A stretch of DNA of 64,000 nucleotides from Pseudomonas tolaasii NCPPB 2192 (GTDB lineage: Bacteria > Pseudomonadota > Gammaproteobacteria > Pseudomonadales > Pseudomonadaceae): the NCBI RefSeq assembly GCF_002813445.1, contig NZ_PHHD01000001.1, positions 2,232,001 to 2,296,000 of the forward strand. The letters run 5' to 3'. The position numbers and the translations under genes are program-made. This document shows positions 36,063 to 43,855 of this stretch, one piece after another (position 1 is the first letter of the stretch; every line of letters begins with the position of its first letter). The notes under the pieces were generated by a model. That model saw only the letters and a list, made by a program, of their open reading frames with translations, was not told the DNA's origin and did not search any database.

Positions 36063-36956
36063 TCACAGGTTACTCAGGGCGCGGGTGATACCGATAAATG
36101 CCGGCCCCCCGAGCACGATCAAAAGGGCAGGAAACAAAAACACCATCATCACCACCGACATCTTCGCCGACATCTTGGAGACGAACTCCTGGATGCGCGT
36201 CAGGCGCCGGTCATCCAGCAATTGCTTGAGCGACAGCAGCGATTTCATCGCGCCGCCGCCTTGCTGAACCAGTTGCTGCAGGATGATGCAGGTGTCGGTG
36301 AATTCGTCCACCGCCAGCAGTGTGGAGGTCTTGCCCAGCTCTTCGCTCAGCTCCAGGCCCGAATCGACCCGCGCCAGGATCAGGCGCAGTTCATGGGTGA
36401 GGGCCGGCAGCAGGCGCTGCGCTTCAATGCTCATCACGCGCAGGGCCTGTTCGACGGCCATGCCCGACTCGAACAGGATGCGCAGCAGCGGAATGAAGGT
36501 CGATACCTCGCGGGAGATCTGCTGCTGGCGCGCCTTGGCGGCCCTGGCCAGGATGCGTTTGGGCAACAGGTAGCCGATGCCCAGCCCGATCAAGGGCATC
36601 AGCCATGGTGCGCCGGTATTGGGAAACAGCACTTGCTGGGTGAGCAGTACCACCGCGCCGAGTACCAGCGGCGTGCCGATCTGGAAGGCGGCGAACATGG
36701 AACGTTGGCTGGATTTGCGCCAGCCGACCCGGTTGAGCAGCAGTTGGGTTTCGTTGTCCAGGCTGACCGAGCGCTGCGCGATCGGGCTGTTGCCCAATTG
36801 CCGCATCACCGTGCCGAACGTGTTCTCGCGGCCCATCTGGCCTTGCAGGCGCTGGGCAACCAGGCGCTGGCCACGCCGATGCTTGAGCAGGTTGGCGACC
36901 ACCAGGCCCAGGGCGGCAAGGAACAACACAGCGCTGATCAGCAGGGCGATACCCAT
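36063..36956 (-). CDS. tadC: TadC, type II secretion F-domain platform protein
   Basis: 297-residue inner-membrane platform protein with one N-terminal helix pair, the T2SSF helical domain (REVSTFIPLLRILFESGMAVEQALRVMS), and a C-terminal helix (MSVVMMVFLFPALLIVLGGPAFIGI). Works with TadB and the TadA motor. Starts 1 nt after the tadB stop. Confidence 0.93.
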   Translation of the reverse strand: MGIALLISAVLFLAALGLVVANLLKHRRGQRLVAQRLQGQMGRENTFGTVMRQLGNSPIAQRSVSLDNETQLLLNRVGWRKSSQRSMFAAFQIGTPLVLGAVVLLTQQVLFPNTGAPWLMPLIGLGIGYLLPKRILARAAKARQQQISREVSTFIPLLRILFESGMAVEQALRVMSIEAQRLLPALTHELRLILARVDSGLELSEELGKTSTLLAVDEFTDTCIILQQLVQQGGGAMKSLLSLKQLLDDRRLTRIQEFVSKMSAKMSVVMMVFLFPALLIVLGGPAFIGITRALSNL

Positions 36957-36957
36957 C

Positions 36958-37839
36958 TCATACGCTCCGAAACATGCGCCACAGGGTGAAGCAGCCCATT
37001 AGCTGCATGGCCAGCGCTACGAACAACAGAATGCGGCCGGTGCCGTCGTTCCACATGGTCCCCAAGTATTGGGGGTTCACGGCCAGGAAGTAGCCGACCA
37101 TTGAGATCGGCAGGGCGGTCAGAACATAGGCGGTCACCCGGGTTTCCCCGGTCAGGGCGCGCAGTTGGCGGGCCGCCTGTTCACGCTCGCGGATCATTTT
37201 GATCAGGTTTTCCAGTAGTTCGCTGGCGTTGCCGCCGTAGCGATGGTTGACCTTCAAACCCAAGGCGAACAGGCGAAACTCGTCGCGCTCATAGAACTCG
37301 GCAAAGTCGTGGGCGGACTCCGGCAGGCTGACGCCCAACTGTACGTTGCGTTGCACACGCCCCATGGCTTGCTTGAGCGGGTCTTCGACCACGTCGATGC
37401 CACCCAGCACGGCGTCGGCGAGGGTGCGTCCGGCCTTGAGGCTGCGCACGGTGTGGTCGAGCAGTTGCGGCAGTTGTTCGATCATGCGCCGGATGCGCCG
37501 CTGATAGCGCCAGGCAATGTACAGGCGCAGCAGTAAAGGCGGCAGCGCCAGCATCACCAGCAAACCGACCCAGCCGGCCACCAGCAGTCCAAGCACGGCG
37601 CCCAGTGCCCACATGGCCAGCCACAGGCCTAGGTTGTCGCTCGGTTTGCCCAGGCCTGCGCGCAGGAACATGCGCTCCACGCCGCTCCATTGGCTGGCTT
37701 CTTCGGTGAGCTGGGGCTGGCCTTCGGCGAGGCGGCCCAGCACGCGCTCGGTCTGGGCGCGACGCAAGCCGTTCTGAAAGGAGCGGATCGACAGGCCGAT
37801 CAGGATCAGACAAATCAGTAACAGAATGGCCCCGGTCAT
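36958..37839 (-). CDS. tadB: TadB, type II secretion F-domain platform protein
   Basis: 293 residues from ATG 37839 (AAAGGA 7 nt upstream). Membrane helices flank the T2SSF domain (RMIEQLPQLLDHTVRSLKAG, LADAVLGGIDVVEDPLKQAM, LGVSLPESAHDFAEFY). The second platform protein of the Tad machine; pairs with TadC. Confidence 0.93.
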   Translation of the reverse strand: MTGAILLLICLILIGLSIRSFQNGLRRAQTERVLGRLAEGQPQLTEEASQWSGVERMFLRAGLGKPSDNLGLWLAMWALGAVLGLLVAGWVGLLVMLALPPLLLRLYIAWRYQRRIRRMIEQLPQLLDHTVRSLKAGRTLADAVLGGIDVVEDPLKQAMGRVQRNVQLGVSLPESAHDFAEFYERDEFRLFALGLKVNHRYGGNASELLENLIKMIREREQAARQLRALTGETRVTAYVLTALPISMVGYFLAVNPQYLGTMWNDGTGRILLFVALAMQLMGCFTLWRMFRSV

Positions 37840-37858
37840 GGTCGCGTTCCTTTCAAGG

Positions 37859-39121
37859 CTAGGCCGGTTCGCGGCGCAGTTTCTCGCCGGCAGGGTTGAC
37901 CGCTTCACGCAGGAAGCCGAACCCGGTGCGCCGGTCGTGGCGGAACAGGGTGTTGGTCACGTACACGTCTTCGCGTATGCCCACCACTTCGACCACTTCG
38001 CTGACGCAACGGCGGCCGTCGGGCAGGCGGGTCAACTGGATCACCACGTCGAGGGCCGCGCAGATCATCTGGCGCAGGGTTTTTTCCGCCACCACGCGGC
38101 CGGTCAGGCCCACCAGGGTCTCCAGGCGCAGCAGGGCGTCGGCGGCGTTGTTGGCGTGCACGGTACTCATGGAGCCGTCGTGGCCGGTGTTCATGGCGGT
38201 GAGTACATCGAGCACTTCCACGCCGCGGATCTCGCCGAGAATGATGCGGTCGGGGCGCATCCGCAGAGCGTTGCGGATCAGGTCGCTGGCCTTTACCTCA
38301 CCATGGCCCTCGGCATTCGGCGGGCGGGTTTCCAGGCGTACCACGTGGGGGTGGCCCAGCTGCAATTCGGCCACGTCTTCGATGGTCACCAAGCGCTCGT
38401 GGGGGTTGATCAACTGGCTGAGAATGTTCAGCAGCGTGGTTTTGCCGGTGCCGGTACCGCCGCTGATGAGGATGTTGCAGCGCTTGCCCACGGCTTCCTG
38501 GAAGAAGTCGAAAATGTTCTGGTCGATGGTCTGCATCGCCACCAGGTCACTGCTCTTGAGCATGTCCTTGCGAAACTTTCGAATCGACAGGCATGGCCCA
38601 TCCAGCGCAATGGGCGGGATGATCGCGTTGACTCGGCTGCCATCGGGCAGGCGTGCATCCACCATCGGCGACGACTCGTCCAAGCGCCTGCCCAGCGGCG
38701 CGAGGATGCGTTGCATCACGCGCTCCACGTGGTGAGAGTCGATAAATCGCAGGTCACTCTGGTGCAGCAAACCGTCGCGCTCGATAAACACCCGGTGCGG
38801 GCCGTTGACCAGGATTTCCGTCACGGAAGGGTCTCGCAGCAGCACTTCCAGCGGGCCGAAACCGGTCAGTTCGTCGACGATTTCTTCAGCCAGGCGCTCC
38901 ATTTCATAACGGGAAATCGCCAGGTGCATGCGGTTGATGTATTCGGCGACTTTGTCGATGACAAACTGCGCCAGCAGTTGGCGTGAACCTTCCAGCAGGT
39001 TCTTTCCCGACTCTTCGATGGCATCGATGATGTAGCGATGCAGCACCAGTTTCAGCCCGTCGTGGTCGGTGTTGCCACCGAGCCCGCGGGCGGGTGCGCC
39101 GAAGAGTTTTTCGCCGTTCAT
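37859..39121 (-). CDS. tadA: TadA, Flp pilus assembly ATPase
   Basis: 420-residue secretion ATPase (GspE/VirB11 class; CpaF) powering pilus extension and retraction. Walker A SGGTGTGKTTLLN, Asp box TIEDVAELQL, arginine finger region RNALRMRPDRIILGEIRG (Walker B), and His box TGHDGSMSTVHAN. The N-terminal region (ELTGFGPLEVLLRDPSVTEI) is typical. Overlaps tadZ by 4 nt. Confidence 0.96.
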   Translation of the reverse strand: MNGEKLFGAPARGLGGNTDHDGLKLVLHRYIIDAIEESGKNLLEGSRQLLAQFVIDKVAEYINRMHLAISRYEMERLAEEIVDELTGFGPLEVLLRDPSVTEILVNGPHRVFIERDGLLHQSDLRFIDSHHVERVMQRILAPLGRRLDESSPMVDARLPDGSRVNAIIPPIALDGPCLSIRKFRKDMLKSSDLVAMQTIDQNIFDFFQEAVGKRCNILISGGTGTGKTTLLNILSQLINPHERLVTIEDVAELQLGHPHVVRLETRPPNAEGHGEVKASDLIRNALRMRPDRIILGEIRGVEVLDVLTAMNTGHDGSMSTVHANNAADALLRLETLVGLTGRVVAEKTLRQMICAALDVVIQLTRLPDGRRCVSEVVEVVGIREDVYVTNTLFRHDRRTGFGFLREAVNPAGEKLRREPA

Positions 39122-40311
39122 TTGCTGGTCCCCAGCAGGCGTTCAAGCCAGTTGTAGGAGGGTTTTGTCATGCCTTCCGAACGTTTTGCCAGGCGCTCGC
39201 CGAGGGTCTTCAACCCTTGGGTGAGGTTTTCACGCGGGGCCAGGGAGAACAGGGTTTGCCCCTGGTTTTTCGCGTTCAGGCGCACTTCCGGGCTGAGCGG
39301 CAATACGGCGACCACTTCCAGGCCAAAGCTTTTGCTCAGGGCCTCGGCATCGGGGGCGCAGCCTTTGATAAAACGGTCGACCAACAGCTTGGCGTGTTCG
39401 AGTTTCATGCCCTTTTCGCGCCACTGGTTCAGCACGGCGAGGTTGCGACGGCAGTCCAGCACGCTCTGGTCGGTGCACCACAACAACTTGTCACAGTGGC
39501 TGACAAAGGTGCGCAGGGCTTCGCTGTCCGGCTGGCCGGCGAGGTTCACCACAATGTGCTGGAAGTGATGGCGCAGAGCGCTGAGCAACATGTACAGCTC
39601 GGCGGCACTGGTGCGTTCCAGCGGTTCGTCACCGGGGGCGTAGGCGAGAATGCGCAGGCCGTCTTCAGCCGAAGTGAACGCGCTGTTGATCAACGTGCTG
39701 TCCAGCCGCCGCAGGTGGCGCAGGGCATCGCCGAAATTGAACGAGCTTTCCAGGCCCAGCAACGCCAGGCTGTCGCCACGGGGCAGGCCCAGGTCCAGCA
39801 GCAGGGTTTGCTGGCCGCTCTTCTGTACCACCAATGCCAGATGGCTGGTCAGCAGTGCGCCGTCGGCATTGCCTTGTGTGCCGTACAGCACCGTCAGGCC
39901 GCCCAGTTGGGTGCTGGTGGTGACGGGCGGCAGGCGTTTGCTCAGGCGTCGCACCAGCCCGGCCACTTCGCTGGAGCGTGAGCCATAGGCGACGAAATCC
40001 CGCGCCCCGGCACGCATGGCGTTCAGCACCAACTGGTTGTCCATGCCGTCGCCGAGGGCGACGATCGCCAGCATCGGTTTGGCCTCCAGCGCGCCTTCGA
40101 TCAGCGCGCTTTGAGCCACCACGTGCTCGCGGTCCAGGCCGACAAATACCAGGTTGGCGAAGGTCACATCCACCAGCGCCAGCAGCTCGTCAAGGGTGCC
40201 GCTGCCGGCGCTGACCACTTGGCCAAGGGGGGCCAGCGCGCCCTGGAGCCACTCCAGGTCGGTCGTGTTGCGGGTAATTGCCAGGAAGGTCTGGCTCAGA
40301 CTATCGCTCAT
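39118..40311 (-). CDS. tadZ: TadZ/CpaE-type localisation protein with degenerate ATPase
   Basis: 397 residues. The N-terminal atypical receiver (about 1-125) has no phospho-acceptor set. The ParA/MinD-like domain follows, but the Walker A position reads VLYGTQGNADGALLTSHLA without the lysines of GKGGVGKTT, so ATP hydrolysis is doubtful. Later segments TLLLDLGLPRGDSLALLG and LLVDRFIKG match ParA-fold strands. TadZ proteins place the Tad machine, usually at a pole. Overlaps both rcpA and tadA by 4 nt. Confidence 0.9.
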   Translation of the reverse strand: MSDSLSQTFLAITRNTTDLEWLQGALAPLGQVVSAGSGTLDELLALVDVTFANLVFVGLDREHVVAQSALIEGALEAKPMLAIVALGDGMDNQLVLNAMRAGARDFVAYGSRSSEVAGLVRRLSKRLPPVTTSTQLGGLTVLYGTQGNADGALLTSHLALVVQKSGQQTLLLDLGLPRGDSLALLGLESSFNFGDALRHLRRLDSTLINSAFTSAEDGLRILAYAPGDEPLERTSAAELYMLLSALRHHFQHIVVNLAGQPDSEALRTFVSHCDKLLWCTDQSVLDCRRNLAVLNQWREKGMKLEHAKLLVDRFIKGCAPDAEALSKSFGLEVVAVLPLSPEVRLNAKNQGQTLFSLAPRENLTQGLKTLGERLAKRSEGMTKPSYNWLERLLGTSK

Positions 40312-41528
40312 TGTGACAACCCGTTGAGTCGGTCGAAATTGCCGTTTTCGAGGAAGTACAGGCGGTACCAGTTCGGGTCATAGTTGCGATAGTTTTCGCC
40401 CGGCAGCGTCGGCAACTGGGCGTTGGCCGCCAGCGGCTGCACCAGGTGCGGCGTGACGATCATCAGCAGTTCCTTGTCCTGGCGGTTGACCGAGGAATCA
40501 CGGAAGAACGCGCCCAGAATCGGAATGTCACCCAGGCCCGGAAACTTGCTGATATTGGTGGTGTTGTTGCTGCTGATCAGGCCGCTGATCACGAAGCTTT
40601 CGCCATCGGCCAGCGACACACTGGTGTCGGTGCGGCGGATGGTCAGGGCGGGCACCTTGATGCTTTCGATGACCAGCGCGTTGGTGTAATCCAGCTCGCT
40701 GACCTCCGGCGCTACCTTGAGGGAAATGCGGTTGCGGTCGATCACCGTCGGCGTGAGCGTCAGGCGAATCCCGAATTCCTTGTATTCGATGGAGATGGTG
40801 TTGCTGCCGCTGCTGGGCACCGGGATGGGAATTTCGCCACCCGCCAGGAAGGTCGCACTTTGCCCACTCATGGCCACCAGGCTCGGGCGCGCCAGGGTGT
40901 AGGCAAAGCCGCTGCTTTCCAGGGCGTTGATCATCGCCGCAACCCGGCCGCCGCCGAAGCCGATGTTGAAGTTGTCGGAGCTCACCGGCAGCTTGAAGGT
41001 GGTGGGGGTGGGGAACACCAGGTTGGGGCTGCCGACGAAAAAGTTTTTACCCATGCCCAGAATCTTGGTACTGGCTTCCTTGAGCTTGGTGCGGCTGACC
41101 TCCACAAAGCGGATGTCGGTCTGCACCTGGCTTGGCAGCGAAGGGTCGTCCGCCGGGGCCAGCGACAGGCTGGTCAGCGCCGAGGTGGCCTTGCCCTTGA
41201 CGAACACCATGCTCTGGCGCGGTGTGGTCGAGCACGAGGTCCACACCATCAGGGTGGTGGTGCCGGAGGCGATGCCGGTCAACAGGAAGCCACGGTCACC
41301 GTTGAGGTGCACATCGGCCACTTTGGGGTCACCAATCGCCAGGCGCGTGATGGCCACCGGCGACTGCAGTTCCTGTTGCAGGCCTTCGCCCACCGAAAGG
41401 GCGGCGGGCAGTTGGCCCAGGCTGGCGCAATTGCCTGTGGCGGCCAACGCCAGGCCCACAGACAGGTTTGAGAGCAGCAGGGCGCAGGCGATTTTCAGCG
41501 TGAACACCGGTACGAAACGTCGGCTCAT
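40308..41528 (-). CDS. rcpA: RcpA, Flp pilus outer-membrane secretin
   Basis: 406 residues from ATG 41528 (AAGGA 8 nt upstream). Signal peptide ending LSVGLALA; the N-domain (VGEGLQQELQSPVAITRLAIGDPKVADVHL; BON/CpaC-type); the secretin core (IRFVEVSRTKLKE, GEIPIPVPSSGSNTISIEYKEFGIRLTLTPTVID, and the final DIPILGAFFRDSSVNRQDKELLMIVTPHLV). Forms the outer-membrane channel for the Flp pilus. Confidence 0.95.
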   Translation of the reverse strand: MSRRFVPVFTLKIACALLLSNLSVGLALAATGNCASLGQLPAALSVGEGLQQELQSPVAITRLAIGDPKVADVHLNGDRGFLLTGIASGTTTLMVWTSCSTTPRQSMVFVKGKATSALTSLSLAPADDPSLPSQVQTDIRFVEVSRTKLKEASTKILGMGKNFFVGSPNLVFPTPTTFKLPVSSDNFNIGFGGGRVAAMINALESSGFAYTLARPSLVAMSGQSATFLAGGEIPIPVPSSGSNTISIEYKEFGIRLTLTPTVIDRNRISLKVAPEVSELDYTNALVIESIKVPALTIRRTDTSVSLADGESFVISGLISSNNTTNISKFPGLGDIPILGAFFRDSSVNRQDKELLMIVTPHLVQPLAANAQLPTLPGENYRNYDPNWYRLYFLENGNFDRLNGLSQ

Positions 41529-41543
41529 GCACAGCATCCTTGT

Positions 41544-42470
41544 TCAGTCGGGCGTTTGTTGAGTTGCTTGATTGCCGCGTATCACCTCGACACCCGTGCG
41601 GCGCGGGCTGCCCTGGGCGATTTTTTTCGGGGCTGGGGCGAAGGCGAGTTGAGTGAACTGGTAGAGGTCGCGGTTGGCGCTTTGCACTTTGGCCGGCGCG
41701 TCGCTTTCACCGGCCCAATAGTGGCTGAGCAGGCGTTCGTCGCTGCTGCGCACGGCCAGGCGCAAGGTGCCGGCCTGGGTGGCCAGCATCAGGCGGCTGA
41801 GCAGCGGCTCGGGCACGGCAAGCACCACGGTGCGAGACGGGGCGCGACGCTGGGCTTTTTCTTCGGCGGTCATCGCCGGCGGGGAGGCGGGCGAGCCGTC
41901 GTTGGTCAGGCCCATTTGGTCGCCGACACTGAGCAGGCGCAGGGCGGGAATCACCACTTGGGCCGATTGTTCGAGGTTGGCGGTGTCCTGGCGCAGGTAC
42001 AGCAGCACGTCGACGTAATCGCCGGGGCTCAATTGCCCGGCAGCGCCGATCACTTCATCGACGGCGACGGCCAGGGCGCGCTCGTCCGGACGGATCATTC
42101 GCGCCAGTGGACCACCCGGGGTGAAACTTTCTTCATTTAACCAACTGCCTGCACTCAGGGCGCGCCACGGCGTGCGGCCGATGGCCTGGTCGACGCTGGT
42201 CATGCTGCCGGCGGGGACGGTGCGCAGTTTTTCCACAGTGAGGTCGGCGGCGGTCAGGGCGACAAAGGGCGGGACATCATGCGCCAGCACGACCACCGGT
42301 TGGCGGGTCTGGTCTTCCACCGCGGCGACGGCTTTTTCGACAGGAGCAGCCTGTGGCGGCGGCGGTGGCGCCGGTGCGGGGTCGCGGCTGAGCACTAACC
42401 CCCAATAACCGGCAAACAGCGCGCCGACCAATAACACTGCGGCCAATACCATGCTGAGACGCGTGTTCAT
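41544..42470 (-). CDS. rcpC: RcpC/CpaB, Flp pilus assembly protein
   Basis: 308 residues: one N-terminal helix (SMVLAAVLLVGALFAGYWGLV), a Pro-rich spacer, the SAF domain (VVVLAHDVPPFVALTAADL), and the CpaB C-terminal region (SPGDYVDVLLYL, TVVLAVPEPLLSRLMLATQAGTLRLAVRS). Periplasmic component next to the secretin. First gene of the minus-strand tad operon, so 42471-42802 is its promoter region, shared with flp. Confidence 0.93.
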   Translation of the reverse strand: MNTRLSMVLAAVLLVGALFAGYWGLVLSRDPAPAPPPPPQAAPVEKAVAAVEDQTRQPVVVLAHDVPPFVALTAADLTVEKLRTVPAGSMTSVDQAIGRTPWRALSAGSWLNEESFTPGGPLARMIRPDERALAVAVDEVIGAAGQLSPGDYVDVLLYLRQDTANLEQSAQVVIPALRLLSVGDQMGLTNDGSPASPPAMTAEEKAQRRAPSRTVVLAVPEPLLSRLMLATQAGTLRLAVRSSDERLLSHYWAGESDAPAKVQSANRDLYQFTQLAFAPAPKKIAQGSPRRTGVEVIRGNQATQQTPD

Positions 42471-42802
42471 GACGGCTCTCCCTTTCCTGTTGCACCAATA
42501 CCCATCTATCCGAACAGGCTAAATTCGCAACCTGGCTGCTATGAACATTTCACTAACTATTTCGCTATTTGAAGGTAGTTCAGCTAGGACAAAATGCCAT
42601 TACTGACAGAAAGATTTCTTTCCTATATAGGCAGCGACCTTTGAAATCACGGATTTACGGCGTCAGCAAAGCACCCACTACTTTGTGATTAATCCGTTCT
42701 TACAGTTGTGAGGGCAGGGTTTGTTGACAATGCTCAGATGGCACATCGCAATTATTGTGCGACACCGGGAACAGGGCGCCGTGGCGTCTGAGGAGAAGTA
42801 CG
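42471..42802. promoter_or_regulatory. Divergent promoter region of the tad operon and flp genes
   Basis: 332 nt without a gene, clearly A/T richer than the surroundings. It should hold the rcpC promoter (left) and the flp promoter (right), probably both under PprB as in P. aeruginosa. A TTGACA at 42725-42730 precedes an A/T-rich patch (AATTAT at 42751) as a possible but badly spaced sigma-70 promoter. GCACA...TGTGC (42742-42761) is a small dyad. I cannot define the PprB site. Confidence 0.5.
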
Positions 42803-42997
42803 ATGATTCTTGATTTCTTGATAAAACTTCACGTTCAACTGCAGTTGCTTTTTCATCGCAAAGAAGGCGCGACGGCGATTGAGTACCTCATTCTTGTGGC
42901 CATTGTAGCGTTGGTGATACTTGCCGCCGGGACGACCCTGAAGCCTCAGATCACCGCCTTTTTCACCAAAATCACCACTGCCATTACCCCGACGTGA
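42803..42997 (+). CDS. flp: Flp type IVb pilin, copy 1
   Basis: 64-residue prepilin. The leader (to about residue 22) ends in the Flp cleavage site GATAIEYLILVAI (cut after Gly; Glu +5, Tyr +6), then one hydrophobic helix and a short polar tail KPQITAFFTKITTAITPT. ATG 42803 with GAGGAG upstream; an in-frame extension lacks support. Substrate of FppA; major pilus subunit. Confidence 0.93.
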   Translation: MILDFLIKLHVQLQLLFHRKEGATAIEYLILVAIVALVILAAGTTLKPQITAFFTKITTAITPT

Positions 42998-43053
42998 GTG
43001 TGTGACGGTATCTACCTGAATAGCCGGGCGCCGAGTCGCCGAGGAGCAGTACC

Positions 43054-43248
43054 ATGATCCTTGATCTCTTGATGAAACTTCATGTTCAACTCCAGTTGCT
43101 CTTTCGGCGTAAAGACGGCGCAACGGCGATTGAATACCTCATTCTGGTTGCGATTGTAGCGCTGGTGATACTGGCTGCCGGGACTACACTGTCGCCACAG
43201 ATCAGTGCGTTGTTTACCAAAATAACCACCGCCATTACCCCAACTTGA
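43054..43248 (+). CDS. flp: Flp type IVb pilin, copy 2
   Basis: 64 residues, almost the same as copy 1: same GATAIEYLILVAIVALVILA core, small changes in the leader (LLMKLHV, FRRKDG) and tail (SPQISALFTKI). GAGGAG ribosome-binding site again, 56 nt after copy 1. The two genes and their leaders look like a tandem duplication of about 250 nt. Which copy dominates the pilus is unknown. Confidence 0.93.
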   Translation: MILDLLMKLHVQLQLLFRRKDGATAIEYLILVAIVALVILAAGTTLSPQISALFTKITTAITPT

Positions 43249-43307
43249 CCATCAATCGGCACTCTGTGAGTACTCTCGTTATTGATCGGCACCACCAGGT
43301 AGTACCC

Positions 43308-43715
43308 ATGAATGCTGCTGCATCCCCTTACCGCCAACAAATCCTGTTGGTGGATGACGAAGAAGATGCCCTCGTTGAACTGGCGGAGTCGCTGGAGAAC
43401 GAGGGCTTCGTTTGTTTTACCGCTTCCTCTGTGACCTTCGCGTTGCAGGAACTCACCCTCAACCCCGACATTGCCCTGGTCATCACCGACCTGCGCATGC
43501 CCGAGGAGAGTGGTATCTCTTTGATCAAACGCCTGCGCGAACACACCGACCGCCAACACCTGCCGGTGATCGTGATGTCGGGCCATGCCGAGATGGATGA
43601 TGTGAGCGACATGCTGCGCTTGCAGGTGCTGGATCTGTTTCGCAAGCCCATCTACCTGGTGCGGTTGATCGATACCCTCAACAGCCTGTTTCCCCTGCGT
43701 AAAACCCCTCTGTAG
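43308..43715 (+). CDS. Single-domain response regulator downstream of flp
   Basis: 135 residues, receiver domain only: QILLVDDEEDALVEL, phospho-Asp in LVITDLRMP, Ser in IVMSGHAEMDD, Lys in LDLFRKPIYL, so all phosphorylation residues are present. No output domain follows. Start ATG 43308 with AGGT 7 nt upstream; a TTG overlapping the flp2 stop is an alternative. It probably shares the flp transcript. The cognate kinase may be PprA, by location only. Confidence 0.85.
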   Translation: MNAAASPYRQQILLVDDEEDALVELAESLENEGFVCFTASSVTFALQELTLNPDIALVITDLRMPEESGISLIKRLREHTDRQHLPVIVMSGHAEMDDVSDMLRLQVLDLFRKPIYLVRLIDTLNSLFPLRKTPL

Positions 43716-43748
43716 TACGCGTAGCCCGGGTCAAGAACAGGGCCCAAA

Positions 43749-43838
43749 TGTGGGAGCTGGCTTGCCTGCGATAGCTGACTCACAGCCAATACAGATGTTG
43801 TCTGCCATACCGCTATCGCAGGCAAGCCAGCTCCCACA
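43749..43838. repeat. REPIN between the receiver gene and tpsB
   Basis: Arms TGTGGGAGCTGGCTTGCCTG and exact mirror CAGGCAAGCCAGCTCCCACA, with GCGATAG matched by CTATCGC. Lies between two convergent genes. Confidence 0.9.
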
Positions 43839-43855
43839 TTCGGTTGCTGACCTAT

